Shown here one piece after another: positions 1 to 8,706 of a stretch of DNA of 64,000 nt; the stretch's first letter is position 1, and every line of letters starts with the position of its first letter. This DNA is from an uncultured Clostridia bacterium. Lineage in GTDB: Bacteria; Bacillota; Clostridia; Lachnospirales; Anaerotignaceae. Made by a program: the position numbers and the translations under genes. The DNA lies in the NCBI GenBank assembly GCA_944383885.1, contig CALWRF010000020.1, forward strand, positions 124,001 through 188,000, written 5' to 3'. The notes beneath the pieces are model-generated. The model saw nothing but the letters and a program-made list of their open reading frames with translations, was not told where the DNA came from and did not search any database.

Positions 1-926
1 TTAAATGTTATAACTTTTCGCGGAAGATACAAAAGAGCTATAACAATCATTGTAAAGAATGAACCTATAACAAGTGAAAATGAAGAATCACAGTTTGCAA
101 ATGAATTTACAATGCCGTTGCCTTCAAGTATTCCGCCGGTATAAAGCATGGCGCTTACACAAAATACTACAAGAGCCAAAATAGGAATTACAAGGTCGCA
201 TACTTTTCCTTTTTCGCCTGAAATAAGTTCATCTTCAATACCTGCTTTTTCACCCGTAATGCTGCTGCCGTATTTAAGCTCATATTCTTTCATTTTTGAA
301 AAATCAAAATTAAGTATAATAAGCATAAGGAGCATTACTATTGTTAAAATAGCATAGTAGTTAAACGGAATTGATTTTAAGAACATAACAAAACCGTCAA
401 GTGAAGTGCCTTCAGGAAGTGAAGAACTTACAGCAGCCGCCCAGCTGGAAACAGGCGAAATAATGCACACTGGCGCTGCGGTGGCGTCGATGATATAAGC
501 TAATTTTGCCCTTGATATTTTTTGCTTGTCTGTAATAGGACTCATTATTGTACCTACAGTAAGACAGTTAAAATAATCGTCTACAAATATAAGTACGCCT
601 AATGCTACGGTAGCCAAAAGAGTTCCGCGCTTTGTCTTAATGTTTTTAGACGCCCATTTTCCGTATGCTTTAGAGGCACCGGATTTTGACATAAGCGACA
701 CCATCATGCCAAGAAGAACAAGGAAAATTACAATGCAAATATTTCCGCCTACTTTGCTGCCCATAATATCAACTGTAGTTGATATTGCACCGCTTACAGA
801 AAAACTTGAGTAAAAAAGAGCACCGGCGCATATACCGGCAAAAAGCGAGAAGTAAACTTCTTTTGAAATAAGTGCCAGAGTAATTGCCAGAATAGGCGGC
901 ACTAATGTCCAAATAGTTCCTTCCAT
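1..926 (-). CDS. NhaC-family Na+/H+ antiporter, 3' part missing
   Basis: About 308 N-terminal residues are visible; the reading frame is open to the left window edge, so the C-terminal third is missing. The start is ATG at 926 on the minus strand, with a GGGGG Shine-Dalgarno stretch about 8 bases upstream. The protein is strongly hydrophobic with many membrane segments. Family hallmarks are an N-terminal segment rich in P, I and L, the VDDYFNCLTVGT stretch and the IDATAAPVCIISPVSSWAA stretch, both typical of NhaC-type exchangers. It should sit in the cytoplasmic membrane and exchange Na+ (or an organic ion pair, as in malate/lactate antiporters of this family) for protons. The true substrate cannot be told from the sequence. 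It is divergent from sbcD. Confidence 0.85.
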   Translation of the reverse strand, partial: MEGTIWTLVPPILAITLALISKEVYFSLFAGICAGALFYSSFSVSGAISTTVDIMGSKVGGNICIVIFLVLLGMMVSLMSKSGASKAYGKWASKNIKTKRGTLLATVALGVLIFVDDYFNCLTVGTIMSPITDKQKISRAKLAYIIDATAAPVCIISPVSSWAAAVSSSLPEGTSLDGFVMFLKSIPFNYYAILTIVMLLMLIILNFDFSKMKEYELKYGSSITGEKAGIEDELISGEKGKVCDLVIPILALVVFCVSAMLYTGGILEGNGIVNSFANCDSSFSLVIGSFFTMIVIALLYLPRKVITF

Positions 927-1041
927 TTTACAACCCCCTAATCCAATAAAATAAAAATATAGATTACAATAAACATTACTCTACCATATAATTATCGTAT
1001 AAACAACAAAAAAATTTTTTATAATATAATTTATGCCGTAT

Positions 1042-1069
1042 TTGAATATAACACATATTTTGATATAAT
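1042..1069 (+). promoter_or_regulatory. sigma-A promoter for sbcDC
   Basis: TTGAAT (1042-1047), a 16-base spacer and TATAAT (1064-1069) give a near-consensus promoter. It would start transcription about 25 bases before the TTG start codon of sbcD. Confidence 0.55.
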
Positions 1070-1101
1070 TATTTTACAATGTCTGACAGGAAGGTGAGGT
1101 T

Positions 1102-2235
1102 TTGAGATTTATACATATTTCTGATATACATTTAGGCAAAAAGGTAAACGAGTTTCCAATGCTTGATGACCAGATTTTTGTTTTAAACCAAGTTATAAAA
1201 ACCGCAGGAGAACAAAAAGCAGATGCGGTTATTATTTCAGGCGATATATACGATAAAAGCGTGCCGCCGGCAGAAGCCGTTGAAGTTTTTGACCGCTTCA
1301 TTACCGAGCTTTCGCAAAAAGACATAAAAATATACGCCATAAGCGGAAATCACGATTCACCGCAGAGAATAGCCTTTGGTTCAGACATTATGTCAAAAAG
1401 CGGCGTTTATTTTTCCGGTGTATATAACGGCAAAGTTGAAAAACATGTTTTTGAGGATAAATACGGTATAGTAAATATATATCTTTTGCCGTTTATTAAG
1501 CCGGCAAATGTAAAAAAATTTTATGAATATGCTGAAATATCGGACTATAATTCAGCGCTGAAAATTGTTTTGGAAAATATAAATGTAAATGAAAGTGAGA
1601 GAAATATTATTGTTGCCCATCAGTTTGTAACAGGCGCCGTTAGAAGCGATTCGGAAGAAATTTCTGTAGGCGGAATTGACAATGTAGACTCATCGCTTTT
1701 TGAAATGTTTGATTATACTGCATTGGGGCATATACACGGTCCTCAAAAAATGGGAAGAAATATTATTTACAGCGGCTCACCTTTAAAGTACTCTTTTTCG
1801 GAGATAAATCAAAAAAAAGCTATGTTTGTAGTTGACTTAATGGAAAAAGGAAATGTTGTAATAAATAAAGTTCCTTTTGTGCCGCTTCACGAAATGCGTG
1901 AGATTAAAGGACTATATGACGAAATAACGAATAGAAAGAACTATATTAACACAAATACTGATGATTATATTAAAATAGTGCTTAAAGATGAAGATGAAAT
2001 TATAGACGCAATAGGAAAGTTAAGAAGCATATATCCTAATATAATGAATATTGATTATGATAATTCCAGAGCTAAATCTAACATAGAAACTTTTGCAGGC
2101 GGTGTTGACACAGATAAAAGTCCGACAGAGCTGTTTTGCGAGCTTTTTGAAATTCAAAACAACATGCCAGTAAACAGCCAGCAGTTAAAAGAAATAAACA
2201 GAGTGTTTGAAAGTGTTGAGGAGGAATTGATGTGA
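1102..2235 (+). CDS. sbcD: Exonuclease SbcCD subunit D
   Basis: This is a 377-residue calcineurin-type metallophosphoesterase, the nuclease subunit of the SbcCD (Mre11-Rad50-like) complex that opens hairpins and trims DNA ends. Metal-binding motifs appear in order: DIH near residue 8, SGDIYD at 46-51, GNHDS at 82-86, then VAHQF and GHIHG. The start is TTG with a GGAAGGTGAGG ribosome site just upstream. The stop codon overlaps the start of sbcC, the usual translational coupling of the two subunits. Length is normal for the family. Confidence 0.95.
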   Translation: MRFIHISDIHLGKKVNEFPMLDDQIFVLNQVIKTAGEQKADAVIISGDIYDKSVPPAEAVEVFDRFITELSQKDIKIYAISGNHDSPQRIAFGSDIMSKSGVYFSGVYNGKVEKHVFEDKYGIVNIYLLPFIKPANVKKFYEYAEISDYNSALKIVLENINVNESERNIIVAHQFVTGAVRSDSEEISVGGIDNVDSSLFEMFDYTALGHIHGPQKMGRNIIYSGSPLKYSFSEINQKKAMFVVDLMEKGNVVINKVPFVPLHEMREIKGLYDEITNRKNYINTNTDDYIKIVLKDEDEIIDAIGKLRSIYPNIMNIDYDNSRAKSNIETFAGGVDTDKSPTELFCELFEIQNNMPVNSQQLKEINRVFESVEEELM

Positions 2236-4976
2236 GACCATTAAGATTAACCATATCTGCTTTTGGTCCTTATGATTCCAAAACAGAAATAAATATGTCG
2301 CAGCTTGGAAGCAAAGGTATTTTTCTTATAACAGGCGATACAGGTGCAGGAAAGACAAGTATTTTTGATGCTGTCGCATTTGCTCTTTTTGGCACTGCGA
2401 GCGGAAAAGTCAGAGAGCCTTCAATGCTAAGGTGCAAATATTCATCAGATGATACCCAAACTTATGTTGAAATGGAATTTCTGCATAGAGATTGTATTTA
2501 TCGTATAAGAAGAAATCCGGAATATACAAGAAAATCAAAAAGAGGGGATAAGTTAATTAAGCAAAAGGCGGAAGCTGAATTGACATTACCGGATAAAAGC
2601 GTTATAAGCGGATACAAATCTGTAAATGAGAAAATAGAAAATATATTAGGCGTTAACTTTTCTCAGTTTTCTCAAATTTCTATGATTGCTCAAGGCGATT
2701 TTATGCGCTTTATTACTGAGCAGACAAAAGAGAGAAACAAGATTTTTAGAGAAATATTCAATACAGAAAAATTTGAAATATGCCAAGAAAAACTTAAAAC
2801 TGAAACACTTGAATTAAAAAATAAATATGACTCAGTTAGAGCTGAAATTGAAAATACGCTGTTAAATGCTGAAATACCTGAAGAAGATTTAACTGCGGAT
2901 TATTCAAATGGATATGATGAGGCTTTAAATATAATTTTAAAAATTGCAGCTGAGGATACTGACGAACTTGCTTCTATCAATAATGCGCTTAGAGCTGAGG
3001 AAGAACGGCTTGAGGAATTAAATGTTATTATGGGAAAAGCCGAACATGCCGAAAATATAGAAAAAGCTCTTAATGCCGCCTTGTTTTTCGATAACGAAAA
3101 CAGGCAGCGCCTTGAAAAAAGCCGCGAAAATATTCAAAATGCTCTTAAACTTAAAGAAGATATAGCAGAAATTGAAAAGAAAATAAACAGCATAAATTCT
3201 CAGATGGAAAATTATGAAAGAGCAGATAATCTTAATATCAGAATTGCAGAGTATGACAAAAAAATATCCGATAATACAAAAAAGCTTGAAAAATCAAATA
3301 TTAAGTTAAACCAGCTTGAAAATAAACTTAATGAATACAGGAATGATGTTGATAGACTTAAAAATATAGACAGCGAAATTAAGGAACTTGAGTTTAAGAT
3401 TAAAGATTTGGAAAGAGCTGGAAAAGAAATAGAGAAATTTAAAGAGCTTTATAAAAATTACAACAAAGCTTTAAATGATTATAACAATGCCAAATATAAA
3501 TATATTGTCTCATATAATAAGAACAATGAAATAACTCAGATTTATCTGCAAAAAGAAAGGGCGTATTTTAATGAACAGGCAGGTCTTTTGGCAAAAGACC
3601 TTAAAGACGGACAAATGTGCCCTGTGTGCGGCTCAACTATACACCCTAAAAAAGCAGGGCTTTCCGACAATGCGCCTTCATACAGTGAGCTTGAAGACTT
3701 AAAAAAGCAGAGAGAAACTGCAAATAATGAAGCAGGCGCGTTAAGCTCTGAGGCTGGGAAAGCGAGAGGAATATTTCTGTCTTTAGAAAATGAAATAAAA
3801 AAAGGCTGCACATTTATACCGGAAAATACAGATATTAATGAAATACCGAAAATAATCGGTAATGAAGAAAATAATAATAAAACAATGGAGTGTGATTTAA
3901 AGCAGCTTCTGGAAGATAAGAAAAAAGATGCCAAAGTGAAGGAAAAAGCGGCTGAAAATTCAGAGGATATTGAAGAACGTATTAAAACAGGCAAAGAATA
4001 TATAATTAAACTTCAAAATGAAATAACTTATGATACTGCTCAGAATAAATCTAATGCTGAACAGTTGGAAAATATAAATAAAATACTTATATTCAAAAAT
4101 AAAACAGAAGCACTTAACAAAATTAAAAGTTTAACTGATTTAAAAAAAGAACATGAAATAAAAATCGAAAATGCTCAAAAGGATTTTGACTCTTTAAATA
4201 AACTCATAATAGAAAATGATTCAAAAATTAAAACCCTCAAAACGCAAAAAGAAGGGTTGGAAAGCTACAATATTTCAGCACTAAAAAATGAAAAAAATAA
4301 AATTATAGAAAATAAAAATTTATTAACTGAAAAAATAAATTTAATTCAAAATAGAATTTTCAGCAATAAAAAAGTGTATAGCAATATTAAGCTGAAATCA
4401 AAAGAATTAAAAGAATATGAAAACAGACTCAGAATTATAAAGCCTCTTTCTGATACAGCAAATGGAAACATACCGGGCAAAGACAGAATTACATTGGAAG
4501 CGTATATTCAGTCAGCATATTTTGATATGATACTTTGCAGAGCCAATACAAGATTTATGATTATGACAGATGGTCAGTACGAAATGAGAAGACGTACAGA
4601 AGCCGATAATTTAAAAAGCCGAACTGGTCTTGAAATTGATGTAATAGACCACTACACATCTTCAGTAAGAAGCATAAAAAGTCTTTCAGGAGGAGAATCG
4701 TTTAAAGCGGCGCTGTCTTTGGCTTTGGGATTTTCGGAACAAGTGCAGACAAGCTGCGGCGGAATAAAGATTGATACAATGTTTATTGATGAAGGATTTG
4801 GCTCTCTTGACTCCCAGTCACTTGAACAGGCTGTAAGGGCGCTTCTTAAAGTAACGGACAGCAATAAGCTTGTAGGGATTATTTCTCATGTATCAGAGCT
4901 GAAGGAGAGAATAGACAAACAGATTACAGTTACAAAAAGAAAAGCGGGCGGAAGCCTTGTTGAAATAAATGCATAA
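2232..4976 (+). CDS. sbcC: Exonuclease SbcCD subunit C (Rad50-like ATPase)
   Basis: This 914-residue SMC/Rad50-type ATPase partners SbcD. The N-terminal Walker A (GDTGAGKTS) lies near residues 34-42. Long coiled-coil arms rich in K, E, N and L follow, interrupted by the zinc-hook CPVC at 463-466. The C-terminal lobe carries the SLSGGES signature near 816 and the Walker B (FIDEGFGSLD) near 850. The GTG start lies inside the last codons of sbcD (4-base overlap). The protein is complete. Confidence 0.95.
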   Translation: MRPLRLTISAFGPYDSKTEINMSQLGSKGIFLITGDTGAGKTSIFDAVAFALFGTASGKVREPSMLRCKYSSDDTQTYVEMEFLHRDCIYRIRRNPEYTRKSKRGDKLIKQKAEAELTLPDKSVISGYKSVNEKIENILGVNFSQFSQISMIAQGDFMRFITEQTKERNKIFREIFNTEKFEICQEKLKTETLELKNKYDSVRAEIENTLLNAEIPEEDLTADYSNGYDEALNIILKIAAEDTDELASINNALRAEEERLEELNVIMGKAEHAENIEKALNAALFFDNENRQRLEKSRENIQNALKLKEDIAEIEKKINSINSQMENYERADNLNIRIAEYDKKISDNTKKLEKSNIKLNQLENKLNEYRNDVDRLKNIDSEIKELEFKIKDLERAGKEIEKFKELYKNYNKALNDYNNAKYKYIVSYNKNNEITQIYLQKERAYFNEQAGLLAKDLKDGQMCPVCGSTIHPKKAGLSDNAPSYSELEDLKKQRETANNEAGALSSEAGKARGIFLSLENEIKKGCTFIPENTDINEIPKIIGNEENNNKTMECDLKQLLEDKKKDAKVKEKAAENSEDIEERIKTGKEYIIKLQNEITYDTAQNKSNAEQLENINKILIFKNKTEALNKIKSLTDLKKEHEIKIENAQKDFDSLNKLIIENDSKIKTLKTQKEGLESYNISALKNEKNKIIENKNLLTEKINLIQNRIFSNKKVYSNIKLKSKELKEYENRLRIIKPLSDTANGNIPGKDRITLEAYIQSAYFDMILCRANTRFMIMTDGQYEMRRRTEADNLKSRTGLEIDVIDHYTSSVRSIKSLSGGESFKAALSLALGFSEQVQTSCGGIKIDTMFIDEGFGSLDSQSLEQAVRALLKVTDSNKLVGIISHVSELKERIDKQITVTKRKAGGSLVEINA

Positions 4977-4994
4977 TTATTATAATAATATAAG

Positions 4995-5022
4995 CCGCAG
5001 ACTGTAAAAGCCTGCGGTATTT
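4995..5022. terminator. Hairpin between convergent sbcC and degV
   Basis: CCGCAG (4995-5000) pairs with CTGCGG (5012-5017) around an 11-base loop. The T tail is weak. The hairpin lies between the 3' ends of sbcC and degV and could serve both. Confidence 0.45.
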
Positions 5023-5029
5023 GTTAATA

Positions 5030-5935
5030 TTAATTTTTATAAGCCTGCAAATAACATTCATATTTTTTAACAAAACATACGCCTACAGTATCGGGTCCTG
5101 TGTGTGAAGCTATTGTTGCGCCGATATAAAAAGGCGAAATAAAATTTTTAACTGAGAATTCTTTTTTTAGTTCGTCAAAAAATACAGGCACTTCTTTTGG
5201 CGTATTTGTTGTGCCTATTGTAAAGACATAGTTTTCGGGATTTTCGTTGTTTTTTATAAAATGTTCTTTTGTTATTTCAGCAAGTTTTTTAAGACCGTTT
5301 TTTCGGCTGCGAACTACACCGGCAACATTAATTTCGCTGTTTTTAAGCTCTATAAGCGGTTTAATTTTAAGTATGCCGCCGGAAAGAGAAATCAGTTTTC
5401 CAATTCTTCCGCCTTTTTCAAGGTGCGTAAGGGCGCCAACCATGAAAATTATTCTCAATTCTTTTTTCATTTTTTCACATATTCCAAAAACTTCTTTAGG
5501 GGTGATGTTTTTATCCCTCATCCGGCATGCCTCATAGACCATAAGCTGGGTAGCTCCTGTTGCAGCCCAGGAATTGATTATATATATTTCTCTTTCGGGA
5601 AACTCTTCTGAAAGTATTTCTTTTGCATTTAAGGCGGAATGATATGAGCCGCTTAATGTATCAGTGATTGTAAAGCAAACAATATCATTTCCCTTTTCTA
5701 ATGCCGTTAAAAATGAGTCTATATAATCTTGAACAGATGGCAGGGATGTTTTTGGAAAGAGTTTTTTATTTATAAGTTTGTCAAAAAATTCATCTCGTGA
5801 CATTTCAAAAAGCTCTTTGTAATAGTGTTTGGAATCAAATGAAATATAAAATGGTATAATGCTTATTTGTTTTTCATCAGCTACATCTAAGGGAATATCA
5901 GCCGAACCGTCTGTAAAAATTTGAAAATTAGACAT
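5030..5935 (-). CDS. DegV family fatty-acid-binding protein
   Basis: A 301-residue cytosolic DegV-fold protein. The family motifs TSLPS (63-67) and LSGSYHSA (94-101) mark the lipid-binding site. A glycine-containing segment (GGRIGK) and a C-terminal AHTGPDTVG-like segment complete the fold. Family members (FakB) present fatty acids to the kinase FakA; no fakA is present in this window, so a role in fatty-acid activation is inference. The ATG start has GGAGG about 7 bases upstream. Confidence 0.9.
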   Translation of the reverse strand: MSNFQIFTDGSADIPLDVADEKQISIIPFYISFDSKHYYKELFEMSRDEFFDKLINKKLFPKTSLPSVQDYIDSFLTALEKGNDIVCFTITDTLSGSYHSALNAKEILSEEFPEREIYIINSWAATGATQLMVYEACRMRDKNITPKEVFGICEKMKKELRIIFMVGALTHLEKGGRIGKLISLSGGILKIKPLIELKNSEINVAGVVRSRKNGLKKLAEITKEHFIKNNENPENYVFTIGTTNTPKEVPVFFDELKKEFSVKNFISPFYIGATIASHTGPDTVGVCFVKKYECYLQAYKN

Positions 5936-5986
5936 TTTTGGCCTCCATATTGTTTTAAATACTACTTGTTGTTGTATTATAATTTT

Positions 5987-6015
5987 AATTTAGCATTAAA
6001 GATATACAGTGTCAA
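5987..6015 (-). promoter_or_regulatory. sigma-A promoter for degV
   Basis: On the minus strand a perfect TTGACA (complement of 6010-6015), a 17-base spacer and TAAATT (complement of 5987-5992) lie about 50 bases upstream of the degV start. Confidence 0.6.
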
Positions 6016-6047
6016 TATGAAAATATAACATTATATTATGGCAAAAC

Positions 6048-6076
6048 AAAAACTCTTTCCGAAATATAGAGTTTTT
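6048..6076. other. AT-rich hairpin upstream of the carD promoters
   Basis: AAAAACTCT (6048-6056) pairs with AGAGTTTTT (6068-6076). It resembles a terminator but has no gene directly upstream on either strand; it could insulate the divergent degV and carD transcripts. Confidence 0.3.
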
Positions 6077-6079
6077 GTA

Positions 6080-6145
6080 TTGACATATAATTTGGTAATT
6101 GATAAAATAAAAATTTTTGATTTGAGTTAAAAACTGTGCTATAAT
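6080..6145 (+). promoter_or_regulatory. Tandem promoters for carD
   Basis: Upstream promoter: TTGACA (6080-6085), 17 bases, TAAAAT (6103-6108). Downstream promoter: TTGATT (6117-6122), 17 bases, TATAAT (6140-6145), with an extended TG-n element just before the -10. Either would leave a leader of about 210-250 bases before carD. Confidence 0.6.
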
Positions 6146-6149
6146 ATTT

Positions 6150-6363
6150 TTGAATATCTGTAAAATTATACTAAGACATTGTTATATTGAGGATTTTTAA
6201 TGGTATAAATACTTTTTCTATGACCTAAACAATCTTTCACGATGTTTAACTAATCCTTTAAGTTAAACACCATATACAAGTTCTGGTATGTTTACTGCTT
6301 AATATGTAAATATTAACAGTATGTTGTAGTTTTATTTGCTGGGATTAAAAAGGATGTGTCAGA
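6150..6363 (+). other. Long structured 5' leader of carD
   Basis: The 428-base gap between degV and carD holds no supportable gene. Beyond the promoters the leader contains a 9-bp hairpin, 6243-6251 with 6261-6269 (core GTTTAAC/GTTAAAC). A weaker pairing of TACTG with CAGTA follows near 6293-6322. No known riboswitch consensus was recognised. Confidence 0.35.
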
Positions 6364-6843
6364 ATGTTTAAAGAAGGAGCAAAAATTGTATACCCTATGT
6401 ATGGGGCTGGAGTTATTGAAAATGTTGAAACGGAAAATATAAACGGCTGTGAAGAAAAGCACTATATTATCCGCATACCTAACGGTAACCTTAAAATTAA
6501 GGTTGGTGTTTCAAAGGCTGAACTTATAGGATTAAGACCTGTTGCAAGTGAATCCGAAATATCAGAAGCTCTTAAAAAAGCCGTTTCCTCTCATGCTGTA
6601 ATACAGAGCAACTGGAATGTTCGGTATAAGGAAAATCTTGAAAAAATCCGTACCGGGAAAATAAGCGAAGTTGCAGAAGTTGCCAGAAGCTTATGCCTTA
6701 GGGAAAGGCAGAGAGGTCTTTCCGGAGCCGAGAAAAAAATGTTTAATAACGCCAAACAGATAGTTTTGAGCGAAGTCGTTTTTTCAAAAAAAATGGAGAA
6801 AGATAAAGCTGAAGAATATCTTGCGAAAGAATTATTTTACTGA
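6364..6843 (+). CDS. CarD/CdnL-family RNA polymerase-binding regulator
   Basis: A 159-residue protein with the CarD/TRCF-type RNA-polymerase-interacting domain at residues 1-60 (FKEGAKIVYPMYGAGVIE, then IPNGNLKIKV). A helical, DNA-contacting C-terminal domain contains LEKIRTGKISEVAEV. Family members bind the RNAP beta subunit and stabilise open promoter complexes. The ATG start fits the conserved N-terminus, although the SD (AAGGATG) is modest. It stands alone with two promoters and a long leader, which suggests its dose is controlled. Confidence 0.85.
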   Translation: MFKEGAKIVYPMYGAGVIENVETENINGCEEKHYIIRIPNGNLKIKVGVSKAELIGLRPVASESEISEALKKAVSSHAVIQSNWNVRYKENLEKIRTGKISEVAEVARSLCLRERQRGLSGAEKKMFNNAKQIVLSEVVFSKKMEKDKAEEYLAKELFY

Positions 6844-6947
6844 TATTATATAATCAGGTTTTTATCTTAATTTTACTGTATGAAAGGGGGTAGTGTGTTA
6901 TAAAAAGAGTTCTTGAGCTGGTTGAAAGTGTTATATTTACTTTCATT

Positions 6948-7961
6948 ATGTGTCTGTTTTTAAAGTTTATTTATAATGCGAATATAGAAAAAATCGGCGG
7001 TTTTTTACCATCATATTCTTATATAATAGCCGGTATAGTGCTTGGAGTAATTTTCTTTTTTATATTTGCGCATATTATAAGCAGCGCTATAATGAATATG
7101 ATGGATAAGACTGCCGCAAGGCTGAGCAAAATGAGCCTTAAAGAGCTTTTAACCAGTATTTTTGGAATAATAGTAGGTTTAGTAATAGCCAATCTTCTTG
7201 GAATACCAGTCAGCAAGTACGGATTTATAGGTTCATGTATTATTATTATTTTAAATATTATATTTGGTGTTCTGGGATATAGGGTTGCGCGCAGCAAAAA
7301 AGACGAGATAGGCGGATTTAGCTCTATTTTGGAAAATACTCGGAACATAAACAAAAACATTACTTACGGAAAGCCTAAAATACTTGACACAAGCGTTATT
7401 ATAGACGGACGTATACTTGATTTACTTAAGACAGGCTTTATTGAGGGAAAAATAATTATTCCTAATTTTGTACTTGAGGAGCTCAGGCATATTGCCGATT
7501 CATCGGACTCACTTAAAAGGAACAGAGGTCGAAGGGGTCTTGATATACTTAACGAGATACAAAAACAGCTTGCTGTAAGCGTTGAAATTGTTGACTTTAA
7601 TATTAAAGAACCAATGGAAGTTGACTCTAAACTGCTTAAAATGGCTGAAAAACTGGATGCTTTTGTTGTTACCAACGACTTTAACCTTAATAAGGTTGCT
7701 GAGTTTCAAGGTGTTAAAGTGCTTAACATAAATGAGCTTTCAAACGCAATTAAACCTGTTGTGCTTCCTGGAGAAGAAATGAAGGTAACAATTATAAAAA
7801 GCGGCAAAGAGTATGGTCAGGGCATCGCATATCTTAATGACGGCACAATGATTGTTATTGACGGAGGAAGCAAGTTTATTGGTGAAACTATAGATGTTGT
7901 TGTAACAAGCGTGCTTCAAACTGCTGCTGGAAGAATGATATTTGGAAAGAAAAAGGATTAA
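6948..7961 (+). CDS. PIN/TRAM domain membrane protein (YacL-like)
   Basis: An integral membrane protein with N-terminal hydrophobic helices, a cytoplasmic PIN nuclease domain (LDTSVIIDGRI, VLEELRHIADS, VTNDFNLNKVAE, all with conserved acidic residues) and a C-terminal TRAM segment. The first in-frame ATG (6948) has no SD. A strong AAAGGGGG lies at 6884-6890, about 9 bases before an in-frame ATA at 6900. Starting there adds 16 residues (beginning IKRVLELVES) that lead into the first membrane helix, as expected in this family. An in-frame TAG lies at 6891, and no ATG, GTG or TTG exists between it and 6948. Coordinates here use the conservative ATG. Homologues may act as RNases; the biological target is not known. 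Confidence 0.85.
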   Translation: MCLFLKFIYNANIEKIGGFLPSYSYIIAGIVLGVIFFFIFAHIISSAIMNMMDKTAARLSKMSLKELLTSIFGIIVGLVIANLLGIPVSKYGFIGSCIIIILNIIFGVLGYRVARSKKDEIGGFSSILENTRNINKNITYGKPKILDTSVIIDGRILDLLKTGFIEGKIIIPNFVLEELRHIADSSDSLKRNRGRRGLDILNEIQKQLAVSVEIVDFNIKEPMEVDSKLLKMAEKLDAFVVTNDFNLNKVAEFQGVKVLNINELSNAIKPVVLPGEEMKVTIIKSGKEYGQGIAYLNDGTMIVIDGGSKFIGETIDVVVTSVLQTAAGRMIFGKKKD

Positions 7962-7968
7962 AAACTAT

Positions 7969-8001
7969 ATGTCTGTGCCTTTTGGCACGGACATGTTTTT
8001 T
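7969..8001 (+). terminator. Intrinsic terminator just upstream of the ispD ribosome site
   Basis: ATGTCTGTGCC (7969-7979) pairs with GGCACGGACAT (7984-7994; one G-T pair) and is followed by a run of six T. The ispD Shine-Dalgarno begins a few bases later with no room for a promoter, so ispD-rnhA expression would depend on read-through. Confidence 0.75.
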
Positions 8002-8013
8002 GTGGAGGTAAAA

Positions 8014-8706
8014 ATGGTAAACTGTGCTTGTCTTATTATGGCAGCTGGTAAAGGCTCGCGTATGAACAGCGATGTAAAAAAACAGTTTTTAAAGCTTAAT
8101 GGAGTGCCTATACTGGCGCATACAATAATCAAATTTGATAACTGCAATAAAGTAGACATGATAGTTGTTGTTGCTCCTAAAGATAACATAAAATATTGTG
8201 TTCAATTGTGCGAAAAATACTGTAAAAAAACAAATTACAGTGTTGTGGAAGGCGGAAAAGAAAGATACAACTCAGTTTATAACGGCATTAAATTCCTTGA
8301 AAATAAATGCCGATACGTTATGATTCATGATGGAGTAAGACCGTTTGTTGCGGAAGAAATAATAACAAAGACCTTATCAGAAGCCGAAAAATACGGAGCC
8401 TGCATTCCGGCTGTTAGGGTTAAAGATACAATAAAAGAAACAGACCAAAACGATATGGTAGTTAAAACTCTTAAAAGGAGCACACTGCGTGCTGTTCAGA
8501 CGCCGCAGACATTTAAGTATGATTTAATTAAAAATGCCTATGAAAATCTTCCGTCAGAGAGTAATGTAACAGATGACGCATCGGTTATTGAAATAAACGG
8601 CGGAAAAGTTAAAATAATTGAAGGAAGCTACGACAACATTAAAATCACAACTGCGGAGGATTTACAGTCAGGACTGGCTATATTAAATAAAGGAGAAAAT
8701 AAATGA
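8014..8706 (+). CDS. ispD: 2-C-methyl-D-erythritol 4-phosphate cytidylyltransferase
   Basis: IspD transfers CMP onto MEP in the non-mevalonate isoprenoid pathway. The 230-residue protein has the nucleotide-binding MAAGKGSRM (9-17), the HDGVRPF motif, the AVQTPQTF segment and TDDASVIE near the C-terminus. I chose ATG 8014 because GTGGAGG precedes it by 5-6 bases and the conserved motif then falls at the usual distance; a longer frame reaching back into the preceding gene is unlikely to be used. The stop overlaps the rnhA start (ATGA). No ispF is adjacent. Confidence 0.93.
   Translation: MVNCACLIMAAGKGSRMNSDVKKQFLKLNGVPILAHTIIKFDNCNKVDMIVVVAPKDNIKYCVQLCEKYCKKTNYSVVEGGKERYNSVYNGIKFLENKCRYVMIHDGVRPFVAEEIITKTLSEAEKYGACIPAVRVKDTIKETDQNDMVVKTLKRSTLRAVQTPQTFKYDLIKNAYENLPSESNVTDDASVIEINGGKVKIIEGSYDNIKITTAEDLQSGLAILNKGENK

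Noticed and set aside
148-357. 69-codon plus-strand frame at the left edge
   Set aside because: It is antisense to the NhaC-type gene, which has a good start and family motifs.
5247-5611. Two overlapping plus-strand frames inside degV
   Set aside because: They are shadows of the minus-strand degV gene and have no start signals.
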